Shown: positions 1-6,315 of the stretch, in pieces
Position numbering within the stretch: position 1 is the stretch's first letter
Layout: each line of letters begins with the position of its first letter
Origin: Bacteroidota bacterium
Lineage (GTDB): Bacteria > Bacteroidota > Bacteroidia > Bacteroidales > B39-G9
Direction: 5' to 3'
DNA: 7,725 nt
Assembly (NCBI GenBank): GCA_003648455.1
Contig: QMPG01000139.1
Location: forward strand, 1 to 7,725
Position numbers and translations under genes: made by a program
The notes under the pieces: generated by a model
The model's database searches: none
Seen by the model: only the letters and a program-made list of their open reading frames with translations
What the model was told of the DNA's origin: nothing

Positions 1-152
1 CCACTATAAAACTCAAGATTTTCTGTTTCTTTAATCTCTCCTTTTGTGTCAATAATATCTGTAATTGCACCATTATCGTCGACTACAACAATGCCATTTT
101 TTATTGGCTCTTTAGTAATTGGAAAAATGTAATTTGCTGCAATCTTCCTCAT
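1..152 (-). CDS. Amidohydrolase family protein, N-terminal fragment (runs off the left edge)
   Basis: Only the first 50 codons are in the window; the gene continues past position 1. The peptide starts MRKIAANYIFPITKEPIKNG, followed by a VVVDDNGAITDI stretch and ...LEFYSG. This is the N-terminal small beta domain seen in metal-dependent amidohydrolases of the aminofutalosine deaminase/chlorohydrolase/guanine deaminase type, where it precedes a PGFVNxHxH metal-binding motif. That motif and the catalytic residues would lie outside the window, so the substrate cannot be named. The start ATG (152-150) overlaps the stop of the upstream zinc-ribbon gene in an ATGA arrangement, which supports this start and suggests translational coupling. 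It is the most distal visible gene of the leftward lgt cluster. The family call is fairly secure from the pattern; a deaminase role is only an inference. Confidence 0.72.
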   Translation of the reverse strand, partial: MRKIAANYIFPITKEPIKNGIVVVDDNGAITDIIDTKGEIKETENLEFYS

Positions 153-784
153 TTTGTTTTTTTATAATGATATGTGATTTTTCTTTTCTTAGCAGAAGTT
201 TGATTTATATTAGATTTTATTTTCTTTCCATATTTTAAAGTCAATCCGCAATTAACACATTTTGAAGAGTATTCGTTAATATATGCACCACAGGCAGGAC
301 ATTTATTTGGATTATCCATCCATTCTTGCTGCTCTTTTGAATAATCGCTGTTGTTTTCGGGAAAAACCGATAAATAGGAGTTCTTAATTATTTTTCTTAG
401 CTCATTACTAATAAAAAATATATTTACAGGATAAAATATCAACAAAAAAATTATAGAAAATTTTAATAAAGAATATGTGCTGAAATTTGAGGCAAATGCA
501 GCAAAAATAATTACAAACAACGATATCTCAAACACAGGAATTAATGAAAATGAATATCCTATTTTAATTTGGTCTTTTTCATTAATAACTTTAAAATTTG
601 CTGAATATTTAAACTGTAAAATTGATTTTTTTAAATTAAAATAAATTGTGTTCTCTTTAAATTTAAAATCTGACGCTCCTGCCGATTTCAAAGTCTTTAT
701 TAATGCACTGTTAATCACATCAATATTAATGCTGCTTGAATAATCAAAACACATATTATTTTTATATGTCAAAGGAAACGACAT
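149..784 (-). CDS. Two-helix membrane protein with C-terminal zinc ribbon, function unknown
   Basis: This is a 211-residue protein that I do not recognise as a named family. Residues 1-75 are a soluble, mixed alpha/beta-looking region. Residues about 81-99 and 106-126 are two hydrophobic helices forming a hairpin. A short charged linker leads to a four-Cys zinc ribbon with C162-x2-C165 and C176-x2-C179, in the contexts CPACG and CVNCG, and a Lys-rich tail (186-211). With a helical hairpin, both ends should lie on the same side; the basic tail and zinc ribbon suggest the cytoplasm. The gene starts 37 nt after the upstream lipoprotein stop, and its own stop overlaps the amidohydrolase start by 4 nt (ATGA). 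It is therefore probably an internal gene of the lgt cluster and may act with the amidohydrolase. Zinc binding is inferred from Cys spacing only. Confidence 0.8.
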   Translation of the reverse strand: MSFPLTYKNNMCFDYSSSINIDVINSALIKTLKSAGASDFKFKENTIYFNLKKSILQFKYSANFKVINEKDQIKIGYSFSLIPVFEISLFVIIFAAFASNFSTYSLLKFSIIFLLIFYPVNIFFISNELRKIIKNSYLSVFPENNSDYSKEQQEWMDNPNKCPACGAYINEYSSKCVNCGLTLKYGKKIKSNINQTSAKKRKITYHYKKTK

Positions 785-821
785 CTTTTTTGATTTAGCA
801 ACACTTTATAAAAAAGGTTTT

Positions 822-1466
822 TTATTCTTCAAACTCGTGATTAATTGAACAATTGACTAATTCAAAAACAATAACAGGGTCAATTGTATCACGAGAGATA
901 TTTACGTCTCTTCTTATCAAACCAATATTCTTTGCATAATATTCTTTAGAGCGCCAGTGAGTTTCGCCCTCTTTACTTGGATATTCAATAACAATAATAA
1001 CCGGACTGTAAGAGGTTACCGAGTCGTTTGTGTATGGATATTGATCAATGTTTATGGTGTCGTTAATTGCAACTACTTTTCTTTTAATTTCTTCGTCGTT
1101 CCAATCTTTCACAACCCAACTCTCGTTTAATTTTTCTGACAACAACTGTTTTAACGGGTGAGTTACAGAATTTTGCGTAATACTATATTCATAAACATAA
1201 TAATGTTCCATTTTGGGAACATATGCTTCCTCAGAAAAATCAGGACCAACTACTCCTTTCTGATATGAATGCAAATAATAATCCGGTTCAACCGTTCTTG
1301 TATCTCCATTTGTATATACCCAATACGAGCCAGGATAAGCAGGGAAATAATTTTTTGGATAAATAATTGGTGGATCTTCTTCTTTTTGGCAAGAAAAAGA
1401 TAATACTAAAATAAATAATAATACAAATCTCTTAATTCGATACAAATTTAAAATTTTGTTTTTCAT
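822..1466 (-). CDS. Predicted surface lipoprotein, function unknown
   Basis: This 214-residue protein has a basic start, a hydrophobic signal segment (residues about 13-25) and a lipobox-like LSFSC with the lipidated Cys at 26. The residues right after it, QKEED, match the Lys plus acidic pattern described as a lipoprotein export signal in Bacteroidota, so exposure on the outer surface is likely. Residues 41-51 read FPAYPGSYWVY, a motif recurring near the start of Bacteroidota lipoproteins of unknown role. The rest looks beta-rich, with no catalytic motif I can recognise. Its ATG overlaps the last base of lgt (TGATG), so its translation is probably coupled to that of the enzyme that lipidates it. 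The coding frame and lipoprotein class are well supported; the function is not known. Confidence 0.85.
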   Translation of the reverse strand: MKNKILNLYRIKRFVLLFILVLSFSCQKEEDPPIIYPKNYFPAYPGSYWVYTNGDTRTVEPDYYLHSYQKGVVGPDFSEEAYVPKMEHYYVYEYSITQNSVTHPLKQLLSEKLNESWVVKDWNDEEIKRKVVAINDTINIDQYPYTNDSVTSYSPVIIVIEYPSKEGETHWRSKEYYAKNIGLIRRDVNISRDTIDPVIVFELVNCSINHEFEE

Positions 1467-2266
1467 CAGTTTGAATTTTTGACTTTATATTTATTGTGTA
1501 AAACAAAAAACATAACTACACCAACAACAATAAATGGTAAACTTAACCATTGTCCCATATCATAAGTCATATATTTTTCAAAGTTAACCTGAGGTGCTTT
1601 AAAAAATTCAATAATAAAACGAGCAATAAACAATACAACTAAAAATATACTAAATATTAATCCTTGTTTTTTTGCAATATCTGTTTTTACAAAAAGTCTA
1701 TATAAAACAACAAATAATATTAAATATGATAAGGATTCATAAATTTGTGCCGGATGTCGGGGAATATTATCAACTCTTTCAAAAATAAACGCCCATGAAA
1801 CAGTAGTTGGATTTCCAATAATTTCCGAATTCATTAAATTACCCATTCTGATTAAGCTTCCTGCCAATGCAACCACAATAACCACTCTATCCATTGTCCA
1901 TAAAAATGGTTTTTTAACTTTTCGTGAAAACAAATACAATGCAAGAAGAATACCAATTGCAGCTCCGTGGCTTGCCAATCCTCCATGCCATATTTTAATT
2001 ATTTCGAGTGGGTTACTCAAATAATAAGCCGGTTCATAAAAAAAACAATGACCTAAACGAGCACCAATAATTGTTCCGAGAAACATATATAATGTCAATT
2101 TGTCGAGTAATTCAATTGATAGGTTTTCCTTTTTAAAAAACTTTTGCATTATTATATAGCCAAAAAGAAAAGACATTGCAAACAACAAGCCATACCAGCG
2201 AATAGACAAACTGCCAATATGAAAAATTTCAGGATTAACATTCCAAGTAATATAATTAAGTAACAT
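1466..2266 (-). CDS. lgt: Prolipoprotein diacylglyceryl transferase (Lgt)
   Basis: Lgt is an inner-membrane enzyme that moves the diacylglyceryl group of phosphatidylglycerol onto the lipobox Cys of prolipoproteins, the first step of lipoprotein maturation. The 266-residue product has normal family length and about seven hydrophobic helices. Expected landmarks are present in order: RWYG (23-26, with Tyr25), the GGLASHG loop with His100, the Lgt signature R140-M-G-N143-L-M-N-S-E148-I-I-G, HPAQIYE (171-177) and a C-terminal Arg in ARFIIEF (Arg216). These correspond to the E. coli residues Y26, H103, R143, N146, E151 and R239. The start at 2266 gives the usual N-terminus (YITWNVNPEIF) just before the first helix, with an A-rich leader. 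It is the first gene of the leftward cluster and overlaps the following lipoprotein gene by one base. All key residues are intact, so it is predicted active. Confidence 0.97.
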   Translation of the reverse strand: MLLNYITWNVNPEIFHIGSLSIRWYGLLFAMSFLFGYIIMQKFFKKENLSIELLDKLTLYMFLGTIIGARLGHCFFYEPAYYLSNPLEIIKIWHGGLASHGAAIGILLALYLFSRKVKKPFLWTMDRVVIVVALAGSLIRMGNLMNSEIIGNPTTVSWAFIFERVDNIPRHPAQIYESLSYLILFVVLYRLFVKTDIAKKQGLIFSIFLVVLFIARFIIEFFKAPQVNFEKYMTYDMGQWLSLPFIVVGVVMFFVLHNKYKVKNSN

Positions 2267-2299
2267 TTTAAAAATTTTAATTAATAGAATTATAATAGA

Positions 2300-2334
2300 T
2301 TTTAAACTTCAAAAATAACAATAATTATTTTATG
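2300..2334 (+). repeat. Leader-like segment, copy 1
   Basis: This AT-rich stretch in the divergent spacer strongly resembles 3637-3668, the leader of the lipoprotein gene at 3666. Both begin TTTTAAA and share an identical 18-bp end, aacaataattattttatg, with only short indels between. The terminal ATG here (2332-2334) opens only six codons before a stop, so it looks like an orphan leader or a fossil start. In such AT-rich DNA an 18-bp match can arise by chance; the additional shared left part makes duplication somewhat more likely. Confidence 0.4.
2310..2317 (-). promoter_or_regulatory. Candidate -7 box for the lgt cluster
   Basis: On the minus strand 2317-2310 reads TATTTTTG, a full match to the Bacteroidota primary-sigma -7 consensus TAnnTTTG. 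It would start transcription near 2303 and leave a leader of about 37 nt before lgt. The upstream -33 partner is weak: the nearest TTG (2343-2341, minus) is 23 nt away rather than the usual 19-20. The box is clear, but promoter activity is inferred. Confidence 0.35.
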
Positions 2335-2502
2335 GAACATCAATTTTTTTAGTTTGTTGCTAATTGATATATATATAAATAATCAACATCCTTTTTTTTG
2401 CTTACTAACAAAATAATCTTTTTTTTTTAATTGATATTTATTATCTTAATCTTTTTCTCCATAAAATGTTTAAATACTGATTAACCTTTAAAATTAACCA
2501 TT

Positions 2503-3363
2503 ATGAAAAAGACAAACATATTATTTTTATTGCTAGTTACTTTTTTTGCTTTTCAATCGTGCAATAAAGACGAAAAAATTGAACAAAATAAAATTTTTAG
2601 TCACAGCAATTTAGACATTTCAAAAATACCAATAGAATGGATAGATGCAGCAAAAGCAAACCTTCATATTGCTTATGGTCACACATCTCATGGATCACAA
2701 ATTATTACCGGAATGACCGGCTTAATGAACTGGAAAGGTGATTTATATAAATGGAATAATGGTGATATGGATGGTGCCCTCGACATAAGAGATGGGGTCA
2801 TGAGTGGTGACTTAGGCCACAATGGTAGTCTCGAATGGGAAATTGCAACCCGAGCATTGTTAGAAAATGAAGCTAACTCAAATATTAATGTAGTAATTTG
2901 GTCGTGGTGTGGTGGTGTTTCAGATAATACCGAAGAAGGAATTAATATATACCTGAACGCAATGAATAAATTAGAGGAAGATTATCCTCTGATAAAATTT
3001 GTATATATGACCGGTCATTTGGATGGTACCGGTGAAGAAGGAAATTTACACATTCGGAATGAACAAATTCGAAATTTCTGCATCAACAATAATAAAATTT
3101 TGTATGATTTTGCCGATATTGAATCTTATGATCCTGATGGAATATATTATTTAGATAAAATGGCTAATGATGCTTGCGATTATGACTCTGACGGTGATGG
3201 TTCTCGCGATAAAAACTGGGCTATTGACTGGCAAAATTCTCATGAAGAAAATATAGATTGGTATGAATGCTCTTCAGCTCACAGTCAGCCGTTAAATGCA
3301 AACAGAAAAGCCTATGCTGCATGGTATTTATGGGCAAGATTAGCAGGGTGGGATGGGAATTAG
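2503..3363 (+). CDS. Lipoprotein with SGNH-hydrolase-like blocks, function uncertain
   Basis: The 286-residue product has a lipoprotein signal (hydrophobic 5-18, FQSC with Cys20) followed by NKDEK, an export-signal-like charged patch, so it is probably surface exposed. After a short linker, LHIAYGHTSHGSQI (54-67) resembles an SGNH block I, with Ser62 or Ser65 a possible nucleophile. VVIWSWCGG (130-138) and FVYMTGHLDG (166-175) look like core strands ending in active-site loops. SSAHSQPLN (257-265), followed by a helix rich in Trp and Ala, resembles the block V His (His260). Residues 226-236 (DYDSDGDGSRD) form an Asp-rich loop like EF-hand or thrombospondin type-3 calcium sites. Cys225 and Cys256 could pair. 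It stands alone between two spacers and I could not find a good promoter. The hydrolase call is an inference from block order and the classical GDS is absent; the lipoprotein call is firm. Confidence 0.85.
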   Translation: MKKTNILFLLLVTFFAFQSCNKDEKIEQNKIFSHSNLDISKIPIEWIDAAKANLHIAYGHTSHGSQIITGMTGLMNWKGDLYKWNNGDMDGALDIRDGVMSGDLGHNGSLEWEIATRALLENEANSNINVVIWSWCGGVSDNTEEGINIYLNAMNKLEEDYPLIKFVYMTGHLDGTGEEGNLHIRNEQIRNFCINNNKILYDFADIESYDPDGIYYLDKMANDACDYDSDGDGSRDKNWAIDWQNSHEENIDWYECSSAHSQPLNANRKAYAAWYLWARLAGWDGN

Positions 3364-3408
3364 TTCTTTGTTTTTATTAATACCCAAAAATGTGGATAAT
3401 TTAGTTAG

Positions 3409-3420
3409 TTCTTGCAAGAA
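3409..3420. repeat. 12-bp perfect palindrome
   Basis: TTCTTGCAAGAA is a perfect palindrome 46 bp after the stop of the SGNH-like gene. With no loop it is better suited to a protein-binding site than to an RNA terminator. No function is shown. Confidence 0.4.
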
Positions 3421-3466
3421 AACTCTAAAACACCGAATATTTATGCAATATGGCTTATTTTATCGG

Positions 3467-3481
3467 TTTCACCCTGTGAAA
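3467..3481. repeat. Short hairpin TTTCAC-cct-GTGAAA
   Basis: Perfect 6-bp arms (3467-3472 and 3476-3481) flank a 3-nt loop. It has more G and C than its surroundings. It could be an operator or a small RNA hairpin; no T-run follows, so it is not a standard terminator. Confidence 0.4.
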
Positions 3482-3484
3482 TGC

Positions 3485-3540
3485 AAAACAATTTAGGAAT
3501 AAAACAATTTAACAATTTGATGAAAATTTCAAACAATTTT
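3485..3540 (+). repeat. Four AACAATTT direct repeats
   Basis: AACAATTT occurs with its first base at 3487, 3503, 3511 and 3532; two copies are the longer AAAACAATTT. Spacings are 16, 8 and 21 bp, close to whole or partial helical turns but not regular. In AT-rich DNA this is weak evidence for a regulator-binding array. Confidence 0.35.
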
Positions 3541-3541
3541 T

Positions 3542-3577
3542 ATTTTGTAATATCAATAATATAACAGATTACAAAAT
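3542..3577 (+). terminator. Inverted repeat, possible terminator or operator
   Basis: Perfect 10-bp arms ATTTTGTAAT (3542-3551) and ATTACAAAAT (3568-3577) enclose a 16-nt loop, followed by a T-rich tttcttt run. The stem is AT-rich and the loop long, so terminator strength would be low. It lies 180 bp past the upstream stop and 88 bp before the next start, so an operator for the downstream operon is equally possible. Confidence 0.3.
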
Positions 3578-3636
3578 TTTCTTTCAGACACTAATTTATT
3601 GTGCACTTTTTTTTAATCCCGTAAAATTATAAGTAA

Positions 3637-3668
3637 TTTTAAAACTCAAAAACAATAATTATTTTATG
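3637..3668 (+). repeat. Leader-like segment, copy 2, including the start codon at 3666
   Basis: This is the leader and ATG of the small lipoprotein gene. It is nearly the same as 2300-2334, sharing TTTTAAA at the left and an identical 18 bp through the ATG. The A-rich, Shine-Dalgarno-free composition is typical for Bacteroidota translation starts. Here the ATG is used, unlike in copy 1. Confidence 0.4.
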
Positions 3669-4094
3669 TCAAAATATAAAAATTTATTCGGGCTCATATT
3701 TTTAATAATCCTTATTACTTCGTGTAGTGACAATAATTTATCTCAAAATGATAAGTTTTTCGGAACATGGACACGTGTAGGCGATAATTATGCCCGAATG
3801 AAAATCTCTGTTGAAAAAAAGGATGATAATTGTGTTGGTAAAATAATTTTTTTGCCAACTTTGGCACAAAAAAATGGTTTTGTATTTAATGATGTTAAAT
3901 GGAAAAATATTAAAAAAATCAACAATAATAAATACTCACTATTAAATCTTGATGTTACTGTAAACACATTTGGCGACAGGGTAATTGAAGAATACAACAA
4001 GTGTTTTGTTTATTTCATATCAACAAAAAAAATAAAACTTGAATTTAAAAATAACAACAAAAAAGTACAATATTGGGTTAAGTATCAAAATTAG
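3666..4094 (+). CDS. Small lipocalin-like lipoprotein
   Basis: This is a 142-residue protein with a lipoprotein signal: hydrophobic residues 7-17 and ITSC with Cys20, followed by SDNN. The mature part opens with FFGTWTR (about residues 31-37), which carries the GxW motif that begins the first strand of lipocalin-like barrels. Alternating strands with polar turns follow (MKISVEKK, CVGKIIFLP, KYSLLNLDVTVN, KIKLEFKNN, VQYWVKYQ), consistent with a small beta-barrel or beta-sandwich. It begins a tight operon; the next start lies only 4 nt after its stop. A lipid- or small-ligand-binding role is possible but rests only on fold resemblance. A weak -7-like element (TAATTTTA, 3634-3641) lies upstream. 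Confidence is high for the lipoprotein gene and low for the lipocalin-like fold. Confidence 0.85.
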   Translation: MSKYKNLFGLIFLIILITSCSDNNLSQNDKFFGTWTRVGDNYARMKISVEKKDDNCVGKIIFLPTLAQKNGFVFNDVKWKNIKKINNNKYSLLNLDVTVNTFGDRVIEEYNKCFVYFISTKKIKLEFKNNNKKVQYWVKYQN

Positions 4095-4098
4095 TAAA

Positions 4099-5316
4099 AT
4101 GAATAAAACAAAAACCACATTAGTTGATTTAATCTTATATAGTTTGCTGTTAGTTGCAACCCCTTTTATTATGTTGCAAAACTATCTTCAATTATCAATA
4201 GCTTTTTTTTCCAGAGCAAATTTTCACCTTGGGAATATTAGTATTCCTTATATTTTATTAATTGCACTTGCAATTATTCTTTTTCTGTTTTTTAAATTTC
4301 GAAAACTTTTAAATAAAAAAAGAATTCTTTCGCTTTCTTTTATTATTCTATTGGTTTTTGCAGGACACAGTGTTTCCGATTTTTATTTAAACATGAAATT
4401 TTACGACCTGCAACAAAACTGGCATTACATAGCTTATGGAATTTTCTCCTTTTTAATGTACCGATACTGCAAAACAAAAAACACCTTGCCAAATAAAATT
4501 ATTTTAAGAACTTTACTTGTTGCTGTTTCTTTATCAACATTCGACGAATTATTTCAGTTATTTCTTTCTTCGCGAACATTCGATATTTCAGACATCTCTA
4601 AAGATTTATGGGGTGCGATTATTGGAATTGTTTTTGTATTCTTTGTTATTGAAAACCCTGTTGTTTTAAAAAACAAATCACAAATTCAATTCGATAAATT
4701 AAAAAATTATCCTAAAAACACATTTTCAGTAATTTTTTATTCATTAATACTTTCGTTTATTTTTCTTATCTGCTCATCCTTACTTTCTGAAATAAAATAT
4801 AGCATTATTGCCATTCTAATAACAATTTTTGTTTTCAGTACAATATTTTTCATAATTCATTTTCTTCAATATAAAACCTTTAGGCGTCTCTTTACATTTT
4901 TTTTCATAATTGCAACAATAACTCAAGCAATATTTTTCATAAAATATAAAGACAAAAACATTGTTTATAACTCAAACGGCATAACAGTTTATAAAGGAAT
5001 TGTTATTCCTTATTTCGATATTTTAATAAAGCCTTCGGGGTGCTTCCGACTGGTTGACAAAAAACAAATATTTAATAAAACAGACATTTTCACTATTTTT
5101 GATTACTCGTCAGATATTATTTTAATTGGCAGAGGGGTTCACGGTAGAGGTGGCGAGGGTTTGCCTGCTCCCTACGAAGTTCAATTTTTATTTAATCCTA
5201 AATCAAAAAAAATGGTTCAGGTCATTAATCTTAAAAATAAACAAGCTTGTGCAGAATACAACAAATTAAAAGCAGAAGGTAAAAATGTTGTTTTTATAAT
5301 TCATAATACTGATTAG
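4099..5316 (+). CDS. VanZ-like membrane protein fused to a C-terminal Mth938/AAMDC-like domain
   Basis: Starting at 4099 gives 405 residues and a 4-nt gap to the upstream stop; an upstream ATG at 4039 would add 20 polar residues and overlap the previous gene, so I reject it. About nine hydrophobic helices fill residues 8-282. Residues 89-182 form a VanZ-like core: WHYIAYG with His109, then FDELFQLF (Asp149, Glu150, Gln153), Arg159, Asp162, Asp165 and Gly172, matching the family pattern DExxQ...R...D...G. Three further helices follow. Residues about 293-405 match Mth938-type domains (DUF498, as in human AAMDC and NDUFAF3): GITVYKG, DILIKPSG (307-314), IILIGRG (340-346), then YNKL-x2-EG-x-x-V and His402 near the C-terminus. 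VanZ itself gives low-level teicoplanin resistance, and the mechanism of VanZ-like proteins is unclear. The fusion is unusual; its function is unknown. Confidence 0.85.
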   Translation: MNKTKTTLVDLILYSLLLVATPFIMLQNYLQLSIAFFSRANFHLGNISIPYILLIALAIILFLFFKFRKLLNKKRILSLSFIILLVFAGHSVSDFYLNMKFYDLQQNWHYIAYGIFSFLMYRYCKTKNTLPNKIILRTLLVAVSLSTFDELFQLFLSSRTFDISDISKDLWGAIIGIVFVFFVIENPVVLKNKSQIQFDKLKNYPKNTFSVIFYSLILSFIFLICSSLLSEIKYSIIAILITIFVFSTIFFIIHFLQYKTFRRLFTFFFIIATITQAIFFIKYKDKNIVYNSNGITVYKGIVIPYFDILIKPSGCFRLVDKKQIFNKTDIFTIFDYSSDIILIGRGVHGRGGEGLPAPYEVQFLFNPKSKKMVQVINLKNKQACAEYNKLKAEGKNVVFIIHNTD

Positions 5317-5320
5317 ACAG

Positions 5321-6184
5321 ATGCTACTAAAACACAAAAATATTATTACTTACGTCATTGCAGGATTTTGGATATTACTGATTTTTTTTGGAGTAATTGC
5401 AAAAATCAATCCAGAACTGATTTCTAAAATCCCTCAGCAAAAGCAAAACCGAATAAATGAAACAATAACAAAAGCCGACATCGATATTTTAAACAAAAAA
5501 TACGATGATGCAGCTCAAAAATATATTGGTATTTTAAAAACCGACCCCAATAATATAGAATCTTTATTAAAACTCAGCACTTTATATCAAAATATTGGGT
5601 TTCCCGATAAAGCAATTACTCTCTTAAATAATAAGCTAAAAAATACTGATTTCAAATATTTCATTTATGAAGAACTTGCCCATATTTACTCATTAAAAAA
5701 AAATCCTGAAAAAGCAATTAGCTTCTATAACAAAACGATAGAAACAAAACCCTTTGCAATTAACACTTGTATTGATTTATCACAATTATACAAAAACACA
5801 AAAAAATGGGACAGCCTGATTTCTACACTACAAAATGCAGCAAAAAAAAGAACAAATCTTAGTTATTTTTATAGAGGTGCGTTAAAACAAAGTTTGTTTA
5901 CACACAAGAACGATGCTCCTTTACAGAGCTTTTTACAAAATAAAATTAAGGAACAAATTAGCATAAAAGAAATTAAAAAATTTGATGTTGATATTTTTTA
6001 CACCAGCTTAAAAAACGATAAAGATCTTGCCATTCTTTATAATAAAATTGCTTTTGCTTATGCTGCAATGGATAAAAATTATCAGGCAATTTCATATTTT
6101 AAGAAAGCATTGCAATTTTGGCCAGAATATATGGAAGCAAAATATAATCTAAACTATTTACAAAATAGAATGAATAAATATTAG
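5321..6184 (+). CDS. Membrane-anchored TPR protein
   Basis: The 287-residue product has one N-terminal hydrophobic helix (about 9-28) with no Cys after it, so it is a signal anchor rather than a lipoprotein. Tetratricopeptide repeats follow: a clear unit at about 46-79 (YDDAAQKYIGILKTDPNN), others at about 80-112 and 113-146 (PEKAISFYNKTIETKP), a weaker one at 147-180, and a C-terminal one at 236-270 (YQAISYFKKALQFWPEY). TPRs bind other proteins, so it is probably a scaffold on the periplasmic side of the inner membrane. Its ATG lies 4 nt after the VanZ-Mth938 stop, the same spacing as the previous junction, and it is the last gene of the three-gene operon. The partner cannot be named; the VanZ-Mth938 protein is the natural candidate. 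Confidence 0.88.
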   Translation: MLLKHKNIITYVIAGFWILLIFFGVIAKINPELISKIPQQKQNRINETITKADIDILNKKYDDAAQKYIGILKTDPNNIESLLKLSTLYQNIGFPDKAITLLNNKLKNTDFKYFIYEELAHIYSLKKNPEKAISFYNKTIETKPFAINTCIDLSQLYKNTKKWDSLISTLQNAAKKRTNLSYFYRGALKQSLFTHKNDAPLQSFLQNKIKEQISIKEIKKFDVDIFYTSLKNDKDLAILYNKIAFAYAAMDKNYQAISYFKKALQFWPEYMEAKYNLNYLQNRMNKY

Positions 6185-6247
6185 AAAATTAATTCTCAAT
6201 AATTCGCTTAAATTTATTTAACACTTAATTTTCACATCAATAAATAT

Positions 6248-6278
6248 TTTGATTTTCTGATATTAATAAGTAATTTAG
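6248..6278 (+). promoter_or_regulatory. Candidate Bacteroidota promoter for ald
   Basis: A -33 TTTG (6248-6251) is followed after exactly 19 nt by TAATTTAG (6271-6278), one base off the -7 consensus TAnnTTTG. Transcription would start near 6285, giving a leader of about 30 nt before the ald ATG. Spacing and both boxes fit well, and the element lies in the 131-bp spacer after the TPR gene, so ald is probably transcribed separately. Confidence 0.55.
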
Positions 6279-6315
6279 TTACAAGAAGTAAATAAGTTAA
6301 ATAGGACTTAAACAA

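Larger units (their letters stand above)
3364..3665. other. 302-bp intergenic spacer with short palindromes and repeats
   Basis: No reading frame here looks coding. The spacer contains, left to right, a 12-bp perfect palindrome, a 6-bp-arm hairpin, four AACAATTT repeats, a 10-bp-arm inverted repeat and the leader of the next gene. It must hold the end of the transcript from 2503 and the promoter for the operon starting at 3666. The best -7-like element for the latter is TAATTTTA (3634-3641), one base off consensus and without a -33 partner at the right spacing. Confidence 0.6.

Noticed and set aside
2332..2352. Short frame from the ATG in the duplicated leader
   Set aside because: It stops after six codons and has no sign of coding.
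2385..2430. Poly-T tracts as an intrinsic terminator
   Set aside because: No GC-containing stem precedes them and they lie in a divergent promoter region, so they look like AT-rich spacer sequence.
3788..4000. Open reading frame of 70 codons on the minus strand
   Set aside because: It lies fully inside the small lipoprotein gene on the opposite strand and shows no motif.
4039..4098. Upstream start for the VanZ-Mth938 gene
   Set aside because: It would overlap the lipoprotein gene by 56 bases and add 20 polar residues before the first helix; 4099 keeps the 4-nt gap also seen at the next junction.
6185..6240. Terminator after the TPR gene
   Set aside because: Only an imperfect short palindrome around AATTAATT is present, with mismatches and no T-run; not good enough to call.
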